64,000 nucleotides of DNA from contig JAUPFV010000005.1 of NCBI GenBank assembly GCA_036936605.1, positions 50,922,742 through 50,986,741 on the forward strand, given 5' to 3'. Positions 33,351 through 43,499 of this stretch are shown in pieces; position 1 is the stretch's first letter, and each line of letters begins with the position of its first letter. The position numbers and the translations under genes are program-made. Source of the stretch: Limnanthes douglasii subsp. nivea. Taxonomy: Eukaryota > Streptophyta > Magnoliopsida > Brassicales > Limnanthaceae. Below the pieces are notes generated by a model that was not told the DNA's origin, did no database searches, and saw only the letters and a program-made list of their open reading frames with translations.

Positions 33351-36300
33351 CAATTTGAGGGGCTTTCTGGGGGTGAGGATGAAATTGATGACCCCAGAGA
33401 GACCCCTGGAGTATTAATACCAGTTGAAGAGGTAGAAACACATTGTTTAGAAGAAGGGAAGAGTGTCAAGATAGGGTCCAGAATGCCACCCGATCTGAAA
33501 AGAGAGATGCTAAAGTTTTTGAAAAGCCATCAGCATGTTTTTGCCTGGTGCAATGCTGACGTTACCGGGGTTCCAGCAAAGATGATATCACATCACCTAT
33601 CTGTCCGGAAAGACATAGCACCAGTGGTTCAAAAGAGAATGGCTTTTTCCAAGGAAAAGGCTGATGTTATTGTGCAAGAAGTTGACAGGCTCACAAAGAT
33701 GGGACATATCAAGGAATCTCAAAATCCTTTGTGGACTGCCAATCCGGTCTTGGTGAAAAAGAAAATGGCAAGTGGCGCATGTGCATTGACTTCATAGACC
33801 TCAATAGGGCTTGCCCAAAAGATTTGTATCCAGTTCCCCGGATTGACCAACTAGTAGAATCCACCTCTGGGAATAAACTGCTATCCTTTATGGATGCTTT
33901 CTCCGGATACAATCAGATCCAGGTAGATCCGAGGGATCAAGAGCATACGACATTTTTCATTGACAGGGGTCTTCATTGCTACAAAGTAATACCGTTTGGG
34001 CTGAAAAATGCTGGGGCTACTTATCAGAGATTGGTGAACAAAGCCTTTGCTGATAAGATTGGAAGGAATATGGAAGTATACATCGATGACATGATGGTGA
34101 AAAGTGTGGATGAGCAATTGCACTTGGCAGACCTCCAAGAAACTCTTACCAACTTGGTAAAGGTGAATTTGAAGTTAAATCCAGAAAAATGTGTGTTCGG
34201 AGTGCAATCCGGGAAGTTCCTAGGTTATATAATAAGTGAGCAAGGGATACAGCTCGATCCGGACCAGCTTAATGCTCTATTTCAAATGGAGCCTCCTCGG
34301 AATATTAAAGAAGTACAACGATTAACGGGATGGTTAGCTGCTTTAAACAGATTTATCTCAAGGTCTTCGGACAGATGCGCCCCGTTTTTTCAAACCTTGA
34401 AGGGTGCGAAGGGATTTGACTGGACCTCACAGTGTGATGAGGCTTTCAATAAAATCAAGAAGCATCTGTCCTCTCCCAAAACCTTATTTAAACCAGTTGA
34501 TGGAGAGACACTCTTCGTATATTTGGCAGTTTCAAGTTGTGCCATCAGTGCTGTGTTAGTGAGAGAAGTAGATAATTACCCCCATCCAGTGTACTACATC
34601 AGCAAAAGCTTGATAGATGCAGAAAGACGTTATTTGAAACTTGAAAAATTAGCATTGGTCCTGGTGATAGCTGCAAGAAAGATGAGGCCTTATTTCCAGG
34701 CTCATCCTATTATCGTCCGAACGTTTTTTCCTTTAAAGAATGTTCTCCAAAAGGCAGACATTTCAAGTAGGATGACTAAGTGGTCGGTAGAATTGGGGGA
34801 TTTTAATATAGATTTTGCTCCCCGAACAGCAGTCAAAGCCCAAACTGTGGCTGATTTTTTAGTTGAATTCCACCTTGATAGAGATTTAGAGCAGACTATT
34901 GAGGTGAAAGACAAAAAGGTTTGGGTCGTCCGGACGGATGGTGGATCCAGCACTATGGGATGTGGTGCATGGGTGTGCTTGACTTCTCCATATGGTGACA
35001 AAATGTACCAGGCTATATGCTTTGCTTTCAGGGCTTCCAATAATGAGTCCGAGTACGAGGCAACTATAGCTGGTTTGAAGTTAGCTTTTATTTGTGGGGC
35101 TAAGAGGGTCAAGCTATTGAGTGACTCCCAGCTTCTAATCCACCATGCCCAAGGTCAATCTGAGGCTAAAAAGGAGCAGCTAGTGAAGTATTTACTTCTT
35201 CTTAAAAATGAAATACTCAAGTTTAAAAGCATTATTTATGAACATATACCCCGGACAGAAAATGAGTTGGCAGATTCATTGGCAACCATAGCGTACACCG
35301 AGTCGTATCCATGGATCTATGTGCTGGAGAGTCCCTCCATTCAACTTAATATGGGAAAAGAAGAAGAAATTTTTGAAGTACAGGTGAAACAACTTCAGGA
35401 TTGGAGATTTCCTCTCCTATAATACCTCTCTGGTGGCATCGTGCCTCCGGATAAATCACTGGCAAGAAAACTGAAACACAAGGCTCGTGGTTTTATCGTA
35501 CTAAGATACATTCTGTATAAAAAGTCTTACAGTAAACCTCTTCTGCGCTGTTTGGGGGATGATGAATCTCAAGTAGTCCTCTCCGAGTTGCATGATGGCG
35601 AGGGATCAGCTCATTGTGGATTCAGGGCTCTAACAAGGAGAGTTTTACTGGCTGGCTACTATTGGCCATCTATCATGCAGGATGCTAAAGAGCTGGTGAG
35701 AAGGTGTGACCCATGCCAGAGATACATCAATGAAATTCATGTCCCAGCCATTCCTTTAGAGTCAATCTCTGAGCCTATACCTTTTGCTCGATGGGGGATG
35801 GATTTAGTGGGGCCTCTCCCTATGGCGTCCGGAGTGCGCAAAACTATAATTGTTGCAATCGATTACTTTTCGAAGTGGATTGAAACAGCCCCTCTGGCAG
35901 GAACAACATCAAAAGCCGTTATAAAATTCATTATATCCAACATTTGTTGCAGATTTGGTGTTCCACAAAAGATAACGACAGATAATGGGCCACAGTTTGA
36001 CAATAGGGAAATGGAGAGTTTATGTGCCTCAAGGGGTATACAACATTGTTTCTCTTCACCTTTCCACCCACAAGCAAATGGTCAGGTTGAAGTGGCTAAC
36101 AGAACTATACTGTCCGGTTTAAAGAAGAATTTGGAAGGGGCTGCTGGGAAGTGGCCTAGCTATTTACAAGAAGTTTTGTGGGCCTACCGGACAACACCTG
36201 GGGCTGCAACACAGGAGTCACCCTTTGCTTTGGTCTATGGGATGGATGTAATAGCTCCCATAGAAGCAACTCTCCCATCATTTTGTGTTCACAACTTCTC

Positions 36301-36664
36301 CGAATGCGCTAACGAAGTGGCAATCAGAAGTCAGCTCGACCTAGTAGAAGAAAGACGAGTTAAAGCTCACCTTAGAGCTGCACACTATCAGGGTTTGATG
36401 AGAAGCAGATTTGCTTCTAGAGTTAAAAGAAGAGATTTCCAGCTGGGGAACAAGGTATTGAGGAAAGTCTTCTTACACACTAAAGAGAAGCTGCTCGGCA
36501 AATTGGCCCCGACTTGGGAAGGACCTTATATGGTTGTTGAAAGACTTAAACTTGGAACATATTGGCTAGAAGACAAGGATGGAAGAGTTCTGACCCACCC
36601 TTGGAATATCGAACATCTCCGGATGTACTTGGAGTATCATTTGTATAAATATTTACTTGTTTAA
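33351..36664 (+). pseudogene. Element C pol: RT, RNase H, archaeal-type RNase H, integrase
   Basis: After the TAG the frame continues through DDPRETPGVLIPVEEVE. RT holds FMDAFSGYNQIQVDPRD, PFGLKNAGATYQRL and YIDDMMVKS (about 34079-34105). RNase H 1 spans about 34500-34870. The archaeal-type RNase H (34920-35295) has RTDGGSSTMGCG, ASNNESEYEA and SDSQLLIHH. The integrase has HDGEGSAHC with CDPCQRY, core DLVGPLPMAS, TDNGPQFDN and HPQANGQVEVANRT, and a GPY module (WEGPYMVVERL) with no chromodomain. Two lesions are visible: a one-base loss in an A-rich stretch at 33756-33765, and TAA at 35420-35422 where A has CAA. Everything else is open to TAA at 36664. Confidence 0.92.
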
Positions 36665-37129
36665 ACATCCATGTAAATATTTAGTGGCATACTCTTTCCT
36701 ACCCTGGTGGCGCGGGGAGGTTTTAATGAGTTGTTCGGGTTTTAAATGAAATTTGATGCCTTCTTAAAAAAATTCCGAATTGTTCTTACTTTGTCTTTTG
36801 TCACACCATCCGGATTGAAATAAAAGAGTGATGACCACTTAAACATTCGTCATCGGAGAATTTAAACACTCTCACTATGAAATAACTAAGGGCTATTTAA
36901 ACACTAGCCACCAAAACTGAAACAGACTATGAAAGAATGTGAGAATTGTGAAAAACAAGGATATTCATTGAAATAACTTAAAGTGCCTTGGCCTTCCAAG
37001 GAATTTCAAATTGTCAAGCAGAGTAAAAGATCTATCCGGTCAGATACCGGACACACTTACAAAAAGAGTGCCTTGGCCTTCCAAGGACTTTAGTTTAGAT
37101 AACATGAAAAGTAAAAAGTAATTCATAAT
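36665..37129 (+). other. Element C noncoding block between convergent genes, with hairpins
   Basis: This is 3' UTR for both pol (+) and the antisense gene (-). ACCCTGGTGGCGCGGGGAGG (36701-36720) is the block shared with A and B. Two perfect CCTTGG-CCTT-CCAAGG inverted repeats lie at 36986-37001 and 37071-37086, and between them TCCGGT-CAGAT-ACCGGA (about 37035-37051). The same set occurs in A and, with different stem bases, in B. Confidence 0.6.
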
Positions 37130-40054
37130 TTAAGGCTGAGCCTTTGAAGATGGCTCATCTTCATCTATCTTCTTCTTCCCCTTGGGATCATCTTTCTCTC
37201 CGTTTGGGCTCTCCCCGGTGTTTTCTTCGTCATCAGATGAGGATGCACTGGAGAAGCCATACTTGTCGCCTTCTGCCATTGTGTGACATGGGAGGTCTTC
37301 AGGCTCTACGTGAAGCCATAAATCCCCCAGGTTCCTCTTCGGGAACTTCTCATGAAAGAGCAGGACCATGTCCGATCTCACCTTGGCATACATTTGCTCT
37401 TGAGTGTCTATCACGTTGTTGGCATAAGCATCGATCTTGGCCTGGATTTTGGCCTTCTGCTCCCTTAGCAGATCAGCTTTCTCCCCTGCAGCTTGCGACA
37501 CTGCATTTTCAAGAGCAATCTTGTCACTGGTCAAGTTGTGGATAACTTGATCTTTGGCCTTGATCTCCTCTTTTGAAGAGTTGAGGTCTTTCTCCAGTCC
37601 GGACAACTTCTCCCAGAGCTCCCTGATACTGTCTTCTAGAGTGGAAACTTTTGTGGTACTTACCTCTTGGCTTTTCTTCAGCTCTGCGTTTTCTCCCTTT
37701 AGAATGGCAGCGTTTGAAGTGGCAGTAAGAAGGTCATCGGGGAGCCTCTCTTTGTCAGACTTGAGGTCTTTGATAATGTCTGCCTGATTTCGAACTTGCT
37801 TCTCCAACGCAAGCACTGGCTGAACATTGCTTAATAAAGAGTGAGCTATAACATCCCTTTCACTTGAAACAGTAAAGGTCTTACCATTAAAAGTGACTGT
37901 GTTTGAAGTGCTCGGAGGGAGATAAGGCCCAACAAAATCATCTCTGGGGAGATTCATAAAGTACTCACCAAGCCCACCAAGACCAGTGATGTCTACCCTA
38001 TCAATGCTAAGACCTCCTCTTTCGACCTCATCGGTTTGGAAGTCACCAGGTATCTCCTCTGCTTGTGTTGGGTCAGTGGCGTCAGCTTGGGGGAGAGGCT
38101 CCGGAGGTCGGAGAGAAAGTTCGTCACCCTTAGAGGTCTTTTTCTTCTTGGCCTCCTTGTCTTTGCTTTCAACTCCCCGTTTACGGTCTCTTTTGGAAGT
38201 CCTTTGAGGATTTGGGGAGTGAACCTCTTGCCTAACACTCTCCTGCTCTACCGTTTTCAAGAGAGCAGCATCAATTTGGCTGGGGGCTGGCCCCTCCGGA
38301 TGCGTTGGAACATCCTCCTCCACCTCAGCAGGGTTAGCTCCACCCACCACTTTCTTGCCCTTCGTTTTGCCTTTCATCTTACTCGGGGCCTTGGCCCGGC
38401 CTGGCAAGTAAAGTGTCCCATCCATTTCATGCGTCCTTTTGAGCACTACATCCGGAGGAGGCTGGGTGGTGAGCTCTTCCCAAGTTAAGTTGCCCCCTGT
38501 GAAAGCATCATGGAACCGGTTCCCCCACTTCTCAGCTGCCCAAACGTTGATCTTGGTGCAAGTGGTCTGCCCGGTTTTCAAGTGGTCACTGAAGTCCTTG
38601 GGCAGTTCTGCTAAGGCAAAGATAAGGCCAATTAGTTTAAACAAACCTGATTAGAAAAAAAGAGAGAGACAAGAATGTAAAGTAGGAGACTTACGGTTAC
38701 TCCTCCATCTGCTTGTGAGAAGACTTGGGTTGACTCCGGACTTGATTTTCTTCCCATTCTCCCAAGCACCACTTACAAACAGGAATTGGGTCCTCCAATT
38801 CCTCTCCGACTCTAGCAAGTCATCCACGGCTTTGAAGTTATCCCCCATATTGAAATGGTAGAAGGGGATGTGGTGGTTTCTGTAGAGACTGGCCACAGCA
38901 GCAAACTCCTCCATTGGTAGAGGAATCCCGGAGAGCCTAGAATCCATAATGCAGGCCATGAGGGTGTACCAAGCATTGAGGCTCAGCTGGCTCGGACAGA
39001 GCTTTATCAGATGAAAGTATCTGAAAATTTCTGGGTCTAAGGGGAATCTGAGCCCCCAATTAAACAGCTCTGTGAAGATGACTATCTCGCTCAATTTGCA
39101 GTCCATGGGAGTTTCGGGGTTTATAGGGATTCTTATCTTCACATTCTCCAGAATTTCCCACTTCGTACGCATCCGGCCCAGCTCAACTGTGTGGATGAAT
39201 GCATAGTTGATCTTTTGCAAGGAAAGGAGGTACTTGACATTGACCTTGTGAAAACAAGGCCCTACCCTTCCTTCAAGACATTCTGGCAGATCCGGATGCC
39301 TCAAGCACAACTTTTCCTTGCCTTTATCTTTTTGGGCAGCAACAGCACTACTAGTCTGTCCGGAAGGCTCAGACTCGAATGGAGCCTCTTCAATAGAGTC
39401 CTTCATTACTTCATAAATGATTGATGAGGGGTTTTCAGTAGTAGTGGTAAGGAGAAGGTTTAGATTTGGCTCAGTCTGGCTTCCGGACTGTTGAGTTTCA
39501 GTGTTTTCCTGGTTCCTGGCCTCCGGTTGGGGCTCTAGTGCAGATGTTTCTTTACGGGGACTTGAGCTAGTGCCCTCTGGACCGGACAGCCTGTCCTTGG
39601 GAGCTCTAATGGGCACTTCTGACCCCGCACTACTGTCTTTGGCACCCGATTTTGAAGGGGTGCCCTTGGAAGCTTGACCCTTGACCAGCCGACCTTTTCT
39701 TCGGTCAACTAATTTTTGAGGAGAGGTTTCAGCGTCTGACCCCATAGCTAAGAAAGGGGAGGGTTTTTTAAAGCTTGTAACTGTTAAACCTGGTTCAATG
39801 ATGGGTTCCGACTCTTGAACCGAGGAGCCTGAGATAATAGGTGAAAGATTGGATTGAAATAACTTCTTCGGTTTGATGCCCTTTACGGAGGAAGAACCTT
39901 GGTCTGATTCTGTGGGTGAAGTTGTTGGTTTGTCGATGGGCGAAGCGGGTAAGCCTGCTGCAATGCGCTTTTCCCTTTCGACCTTTTGCGCCTTTTCTAA
40001 TTCGGAGAGATTGAGCCACCCGCCTTTGATCAAAGCGTTCCTCGCTGTGAACAT
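37130..40054 (-). CDS. Element C antisense gene: about 946-aa protein, two exons, intact
   Basis: Exon 1 is 40054-38695 and exon 2 38610-37130. ATG at 40054 (MFTARNALIKGGWLN) is chosen because A and B share it; the exon 2 frame has no ATG at its start, so splicing explains it. Residues 1-250 are a Ser/Pro/Glu-rich linker behind a short conserved head. About 256-435 is a conserved domain (RVGPCFHKVNVKYLLSLQ, FNWGLRFPLDPEIFRYFHLI, FLFVSGAWENGKK) like the Pfam 'putative gypsy type transposon' proteins. About 593-614 is Lys/Arg rich (SKRDRKRG, KKKKTSKG), a possible nuclear signal. About 720-867 is predicted coiled coil. The conserved C-terminus (LFHEKFPKRNLGDLWLHVE) ends in an acidic Ser-rich tail. 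There is no enzymatic motif. Extra antisense frames are known from Tat elements; their function is unknown. The gene is convergent with pol, 465 bp away. Confidence 0.85.
38611..38694 (-). other. Intron of element C antisense gene (84 bp)
   Basis: The donor on the minus strand is AACC|GTAAGT, a perfect consensus. The acceptor is TTTGCCTTAG|CAGAAC, with CTAAT upstream as a possible branch point. It splits a codon after the first base and joins SRWRSN to ELPKDFSDHL in frame. A NAGNAG-type alternative (87 bp, ending at 38608) and a closer CAG at 38647 (48 bp, short for a plant intron) would also keep the frame. Element B has its intron at the same point and phase. Confidence 0.8.
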
Positions 40055-40151
40055 AAACGACCTGAGCAAGAGTTTGATTTTGAGAGAGAAAGCTTTAAGG
40101 TTTTTCAGAGTAAAAACGAGAGTGATGGTGAAACAGTAGAAAGTGTTTCAA

Positions 40152-40331
40152 TTTATAGTAAATCTAAAAAAGGAGTTTGATTCCTAGGAGAATTTGAAAA
40201 GATTGGTAATGATTAAAAGGCGGCGCTGATGTCACCCTCTTTAAATGAAGAGGTTGCTTTTCGAAGAAGGTGGGTGCGAGATTCAATGTGAAAAAACGGC
40301 TGAAGAAACCAACCAAAAAGTGACACGTGTC
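40152..40331 (-). promoter_or_regulatory. Element C antisense promoter: TATA box and G-box
   Basis: TATAAAT (minus, 40158-40152) lies 98 bp upstream of the ATG at 40054. GACACGTGTC (40322-40331) lies 268 bp upstream. Both are at nearly the same distances as in A and B. They lie inside the element, before the 3' LTR, so the antisense gene has a promoter separate from the LTR. Confidence 0.6.
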
Positions 40332-40484
40332 CCATAAACTCTGGCAAAAAACCGTTTGGATTCACAAAGCTTTATCAGTACGGATAAAACCATAGCACAA
40401 GTCGAAAGACCTGTCCGGATTAAATCTGCCCCTGGCATCGGACTGTTTTTCAGGTTTTTGGCAAAGGTATTTGAGCAAACACCT

Positions 40485-40897
40485 AAAAAAGGGGCTCCTG
40501 ATGAGTCCGAATATTGCTACCACTCCGGACGAGGACAGTTCGGACTAAGATCAATGAACCGGACAGGGCAGTTCGAACACTTGGCTCATTGAACTGTTCG
40601 AACTATGACTAAAGTACTTAAAAACCTAAACACTTCTTGACTAAGCTGCTTGCTCTCCTACTAAGAGCTCATGGGTCTTTGAACATGACCCGGGTCCAGT
40701 AAACATGACCCGAAAACCCATAAAGCCCAAATGAAAGGGTATAAATACCCAACCACCTGCATTAAATATGGATAATGAAAATTAACTGCAACCAGGCTGC
40801 TTAATTCTCCCTCTACTCTCTACTCAAAACATTAAACACATACCAACCTTCACAAAATCTAAAACAAATTACCCTTAGACAAAAATTAACCACACCA
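40485..40897 (+). repeat. Element C purine tract and 3' LTR
   Basis: AAAAAAGGGGCTCC (40485-40498) is the polypurine tract that primes plus-strand synthesis. The LTR (40499-40897) runs from TGATGAGTCCGAATATT to ACCACACCA. Differences from the 5' LTR include GACTTAAAAA against GACCCGAAAA and a 7-bp indel near the end. Confidence 0.92.
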
Positions 40898-43499
40898 CCG
40901 CTAAAGTTGCAAAAAAGTATATTCATATGATGTTTCAAAAATTTTGGAGACGTCGTTGGTGCGTAAGAAAAAGAATAAATTAAACGAAAGTGATTCTGAT
41001 GGTCGAAAGGTCCTTATATGAAGGGAAAAATACCTTATCACCAGTCGTAAGGTGCAGTTGGTGGATCCTGATGGTGAAAACATCACATCTGAAGGGTGTA
41101 GCACAACCAAAGATGAAGACGTCGTTGTGAGCATTTCAACATGGCTAAGGATCCAGATCAGCAGACGATAGCTTTTCCTTGTTCATCTGTTGTGTTATGC
41201 AATATGTGTGGAGAGCATTCATGGCTTCCATTTTACGACTTACTACCGCTTCAAGACACACGGGTTTGGACGTTGTGCATGTCCTAGTCTTACAGTTTTT
41301 TGTATGTTGCATCATGAATTATTGTAACGTTAATGTCTGTCGTAGCAAAGCTGTGTTGTGGACTAATACCATCCCAGTCTTATTTATTTAGTTGGTTCCT
41401 AAGATATCTCAGTCTTAGCTAGTAAGTTTATTCGAAAAGTTAGTGTTGAGTGTTTTCAGTCTTAGCCCTTGGTTGGTATGAGAGAGAGTGTTTTTATTAT
41501 GCAAATGTATGTCCACAAAATAGATTTTGTAGCACTGTAAAATTCTGATGAAGTGCTTACACTCAATTTTGAATATTGTAACACAATAAGTTGGATGCCT
41601 AGCATCAAGAAATAAGCGCTGAGAGAACTCAATCTTATCCATGAAAAAGGTAATGCCTTAGCATAGTAGGTGCTCGAGAATATATTTTCATCTTAGAATT
41701 ATCCTTTTGGTTTGTAAATATACAACAAATAATGCAGAGCTATGTTGCAAGAATGCTGAGAGAACACAATCTTATCCTACAAAAAGTATGACGTAAATTT
41801 TGGTCATTGTGTATTTTCATAGAGCATAGATTCATTTTAGTTATGTTATGAACCGACTAATTGCAATTGTGAGTGTGTAAATAAAGACAAGAGATATAGA
41901 ATGTGCATAGTATGGAAAATATTTCCTCAATAGTAATTTATTCATACGGTTTACAAAATAGAAAAATTTCAAATAACTTTGTAAAGAAACTTACAAAATA
42001 TAAATGGTGCTACTGTGTAAACGGTTTATATTCAAGCTTTCATGTTATTGTGGTGTTAGTACGCTGAAATATTTGATAAAGTGGATGGTGGAGATCATTT
42101 TTATTGATGACGTTTCTTTATAATACGGTGACAATATGTTGGTAAGGTACTTCCTTTTTTTTGGTTCGGTGCCATAGAAGAGTATACATCGTAGCATAAA
42201 TCCATATGCATAAGATGAAAAAATGTATTTTGGTGGTGGATGATACCATATATGCTCAAATAATTTTTTGTTATGGATTTTATATTGTGTCGTCCCAGTT
42301 GAGTGATCTAAATGAGTCGACCCATGAGTCTTATTGGGTCTGGCTTGTAAATGATTTTCCAGGCGTCAGATGAGTTAGTATGTTGCATGAAGGCGGTGTC
42401 TTATATTGTAAGTTTGAATTTGATGAGGTATGTTGATTATTTTTCTATCGGGACTGGTAACCGATCATGGTCGTTTTTAATAATGCATTGGTGTTGCACG
42501 TGTGATTGAGCTATAATGACATAACATTTGGAAAAAGTGTTTGTTTTTAATTTTTTAAATTTCTCTAGCTATTATTGTATTGATTGTGCGGGCGTGAGTA
42601 ATGGAACTTTAGAGGATTAAGTCATCTACCTAGTGATATAGAGTGGCATGGTTAGTTGAAATGTATGCAGAGCGAATATATAGAACCTTATTCCTTGCAT
42701 GTTTTTTATCTTATAAAAAAAGATGCATCAAATGATGGCATGAGTCGATAATTCTTATTTTATTTAGTGAGACTAAATAATCACCTTCGAAAGTAGCGGA
42801 TGCTCCATGATATTAGAAAGGGTTCGGTCAGACGCTTGGGTAAAGTAAAAGTGGTATGTTCTTTGAAGTGTTGTGGATGCAGGCGTTTGGATATTCGAAG
42901 CATTTGTAATAAAGAGTATGTCGTTAAGTGGATCAAGTGAAATAAGTGATGGTAGTGCATGGGTATAACCGTTGTTTGTCGGTGTATTTGCATGATGAAG
43001 TCTACCTCAAATCATAGATAAGTCCAATAGCTCTCGAGTGGCCACCGCCGGGTGCATTGGTATTCTGAATTTATTATTTTTCTCTTGTTTATCTTTTCTG
43101 GTATCCCGGAAATGAGTCATGTTCTCGTGTTGTGTATAACTAACGCATCGTTGTTATTTATTTTCGGGTTCTTGATTGAGTGTTGAGAGATAAAATTAAG
43201 ACAAAGGAAATGAGATGTTGAGAGAGAAATAAACCGGCGAATGGATTCCCTAACAAAGCGAGAGATAAGAGAACCATACCACGCAAAGGAAAAGTGGCCT
43301 GGCGCACCGTAAGGGCTAGCCAATATTAACATATTCGACCTCTATGAGCAAGATTACTTAGATCATGACCTAGATCGACAGATGGTCGACTTATTCGATA
43401 AGTAAGATACCTTATTGGGAAATTCAAATTTTCCAATGTAAATATACATATATGACCTCGAAGTTCCGCACTGTAGTCGAACTGCACCATACTTTTATC
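40898..43499. other. Old host DNA right of element C
   Basis: The first 70 bp continue the plus-strand frame of element E (KVAKKYIHMMFQKFWRRRW) to a TAA near 40969. Beyond that I recognise no gene. GCTGAGAGAAC(T/A)CAATCTTATCC occurs at 41618-41640 and again at 41756-41778, a short direct repeat 138 bp apart. The frames at 41179-41391 (+) and 42781-43332 (-) resemble no family. Confidence 0.45.

Larger units (their letters stand above)
30529..40897 (+). mobile_element. Element C: Tat-lineage Ty3/gypsy retrotransposon, complete and youngest
   Basis: It is a 10.4-kb element with both LTRs (406 and 399 bp, about 12 substitutions and one small indel apart, roughly 3%), primer-binding site, gag-protease frame, pol, a noncoding block, an intact antisense gene on the minus strand and a purine tract. 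The two RNase H domains (the second archaeal-type) and the absence of an integrase chromodomain place it in the Tat lineage. The flanks are ACACT and CCGCT, sharing only 3 of 5 positions, so the target duplication has mutated or the ends are slightly misplaced. Pol has one frameshift and one nonsense codon, so this copy is probably not autonomous. Confidence 0.93.

Noticed and set aside
38642..40069. Two separate antisense ORFs starting at 40069 and 38644
   Set aside because: Both of those starts are TTG. The conserved ATG is at 40054, and the second frame is better explained as exon 2 behind an intron also present in B.
30524..40902. Perfect target duplication for element C
   Set aside because: The flanks ACACT and CCGCT share only three of five positions. 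I do not claim a duplication, although mutation of one copy is possible.
41179..41391. Small Cys-rich plus-strand protein
   Set aside because: The frame is 70 codons with no family resemblance, no signal peptide pattern and AT-rich surroundings; probably chance.
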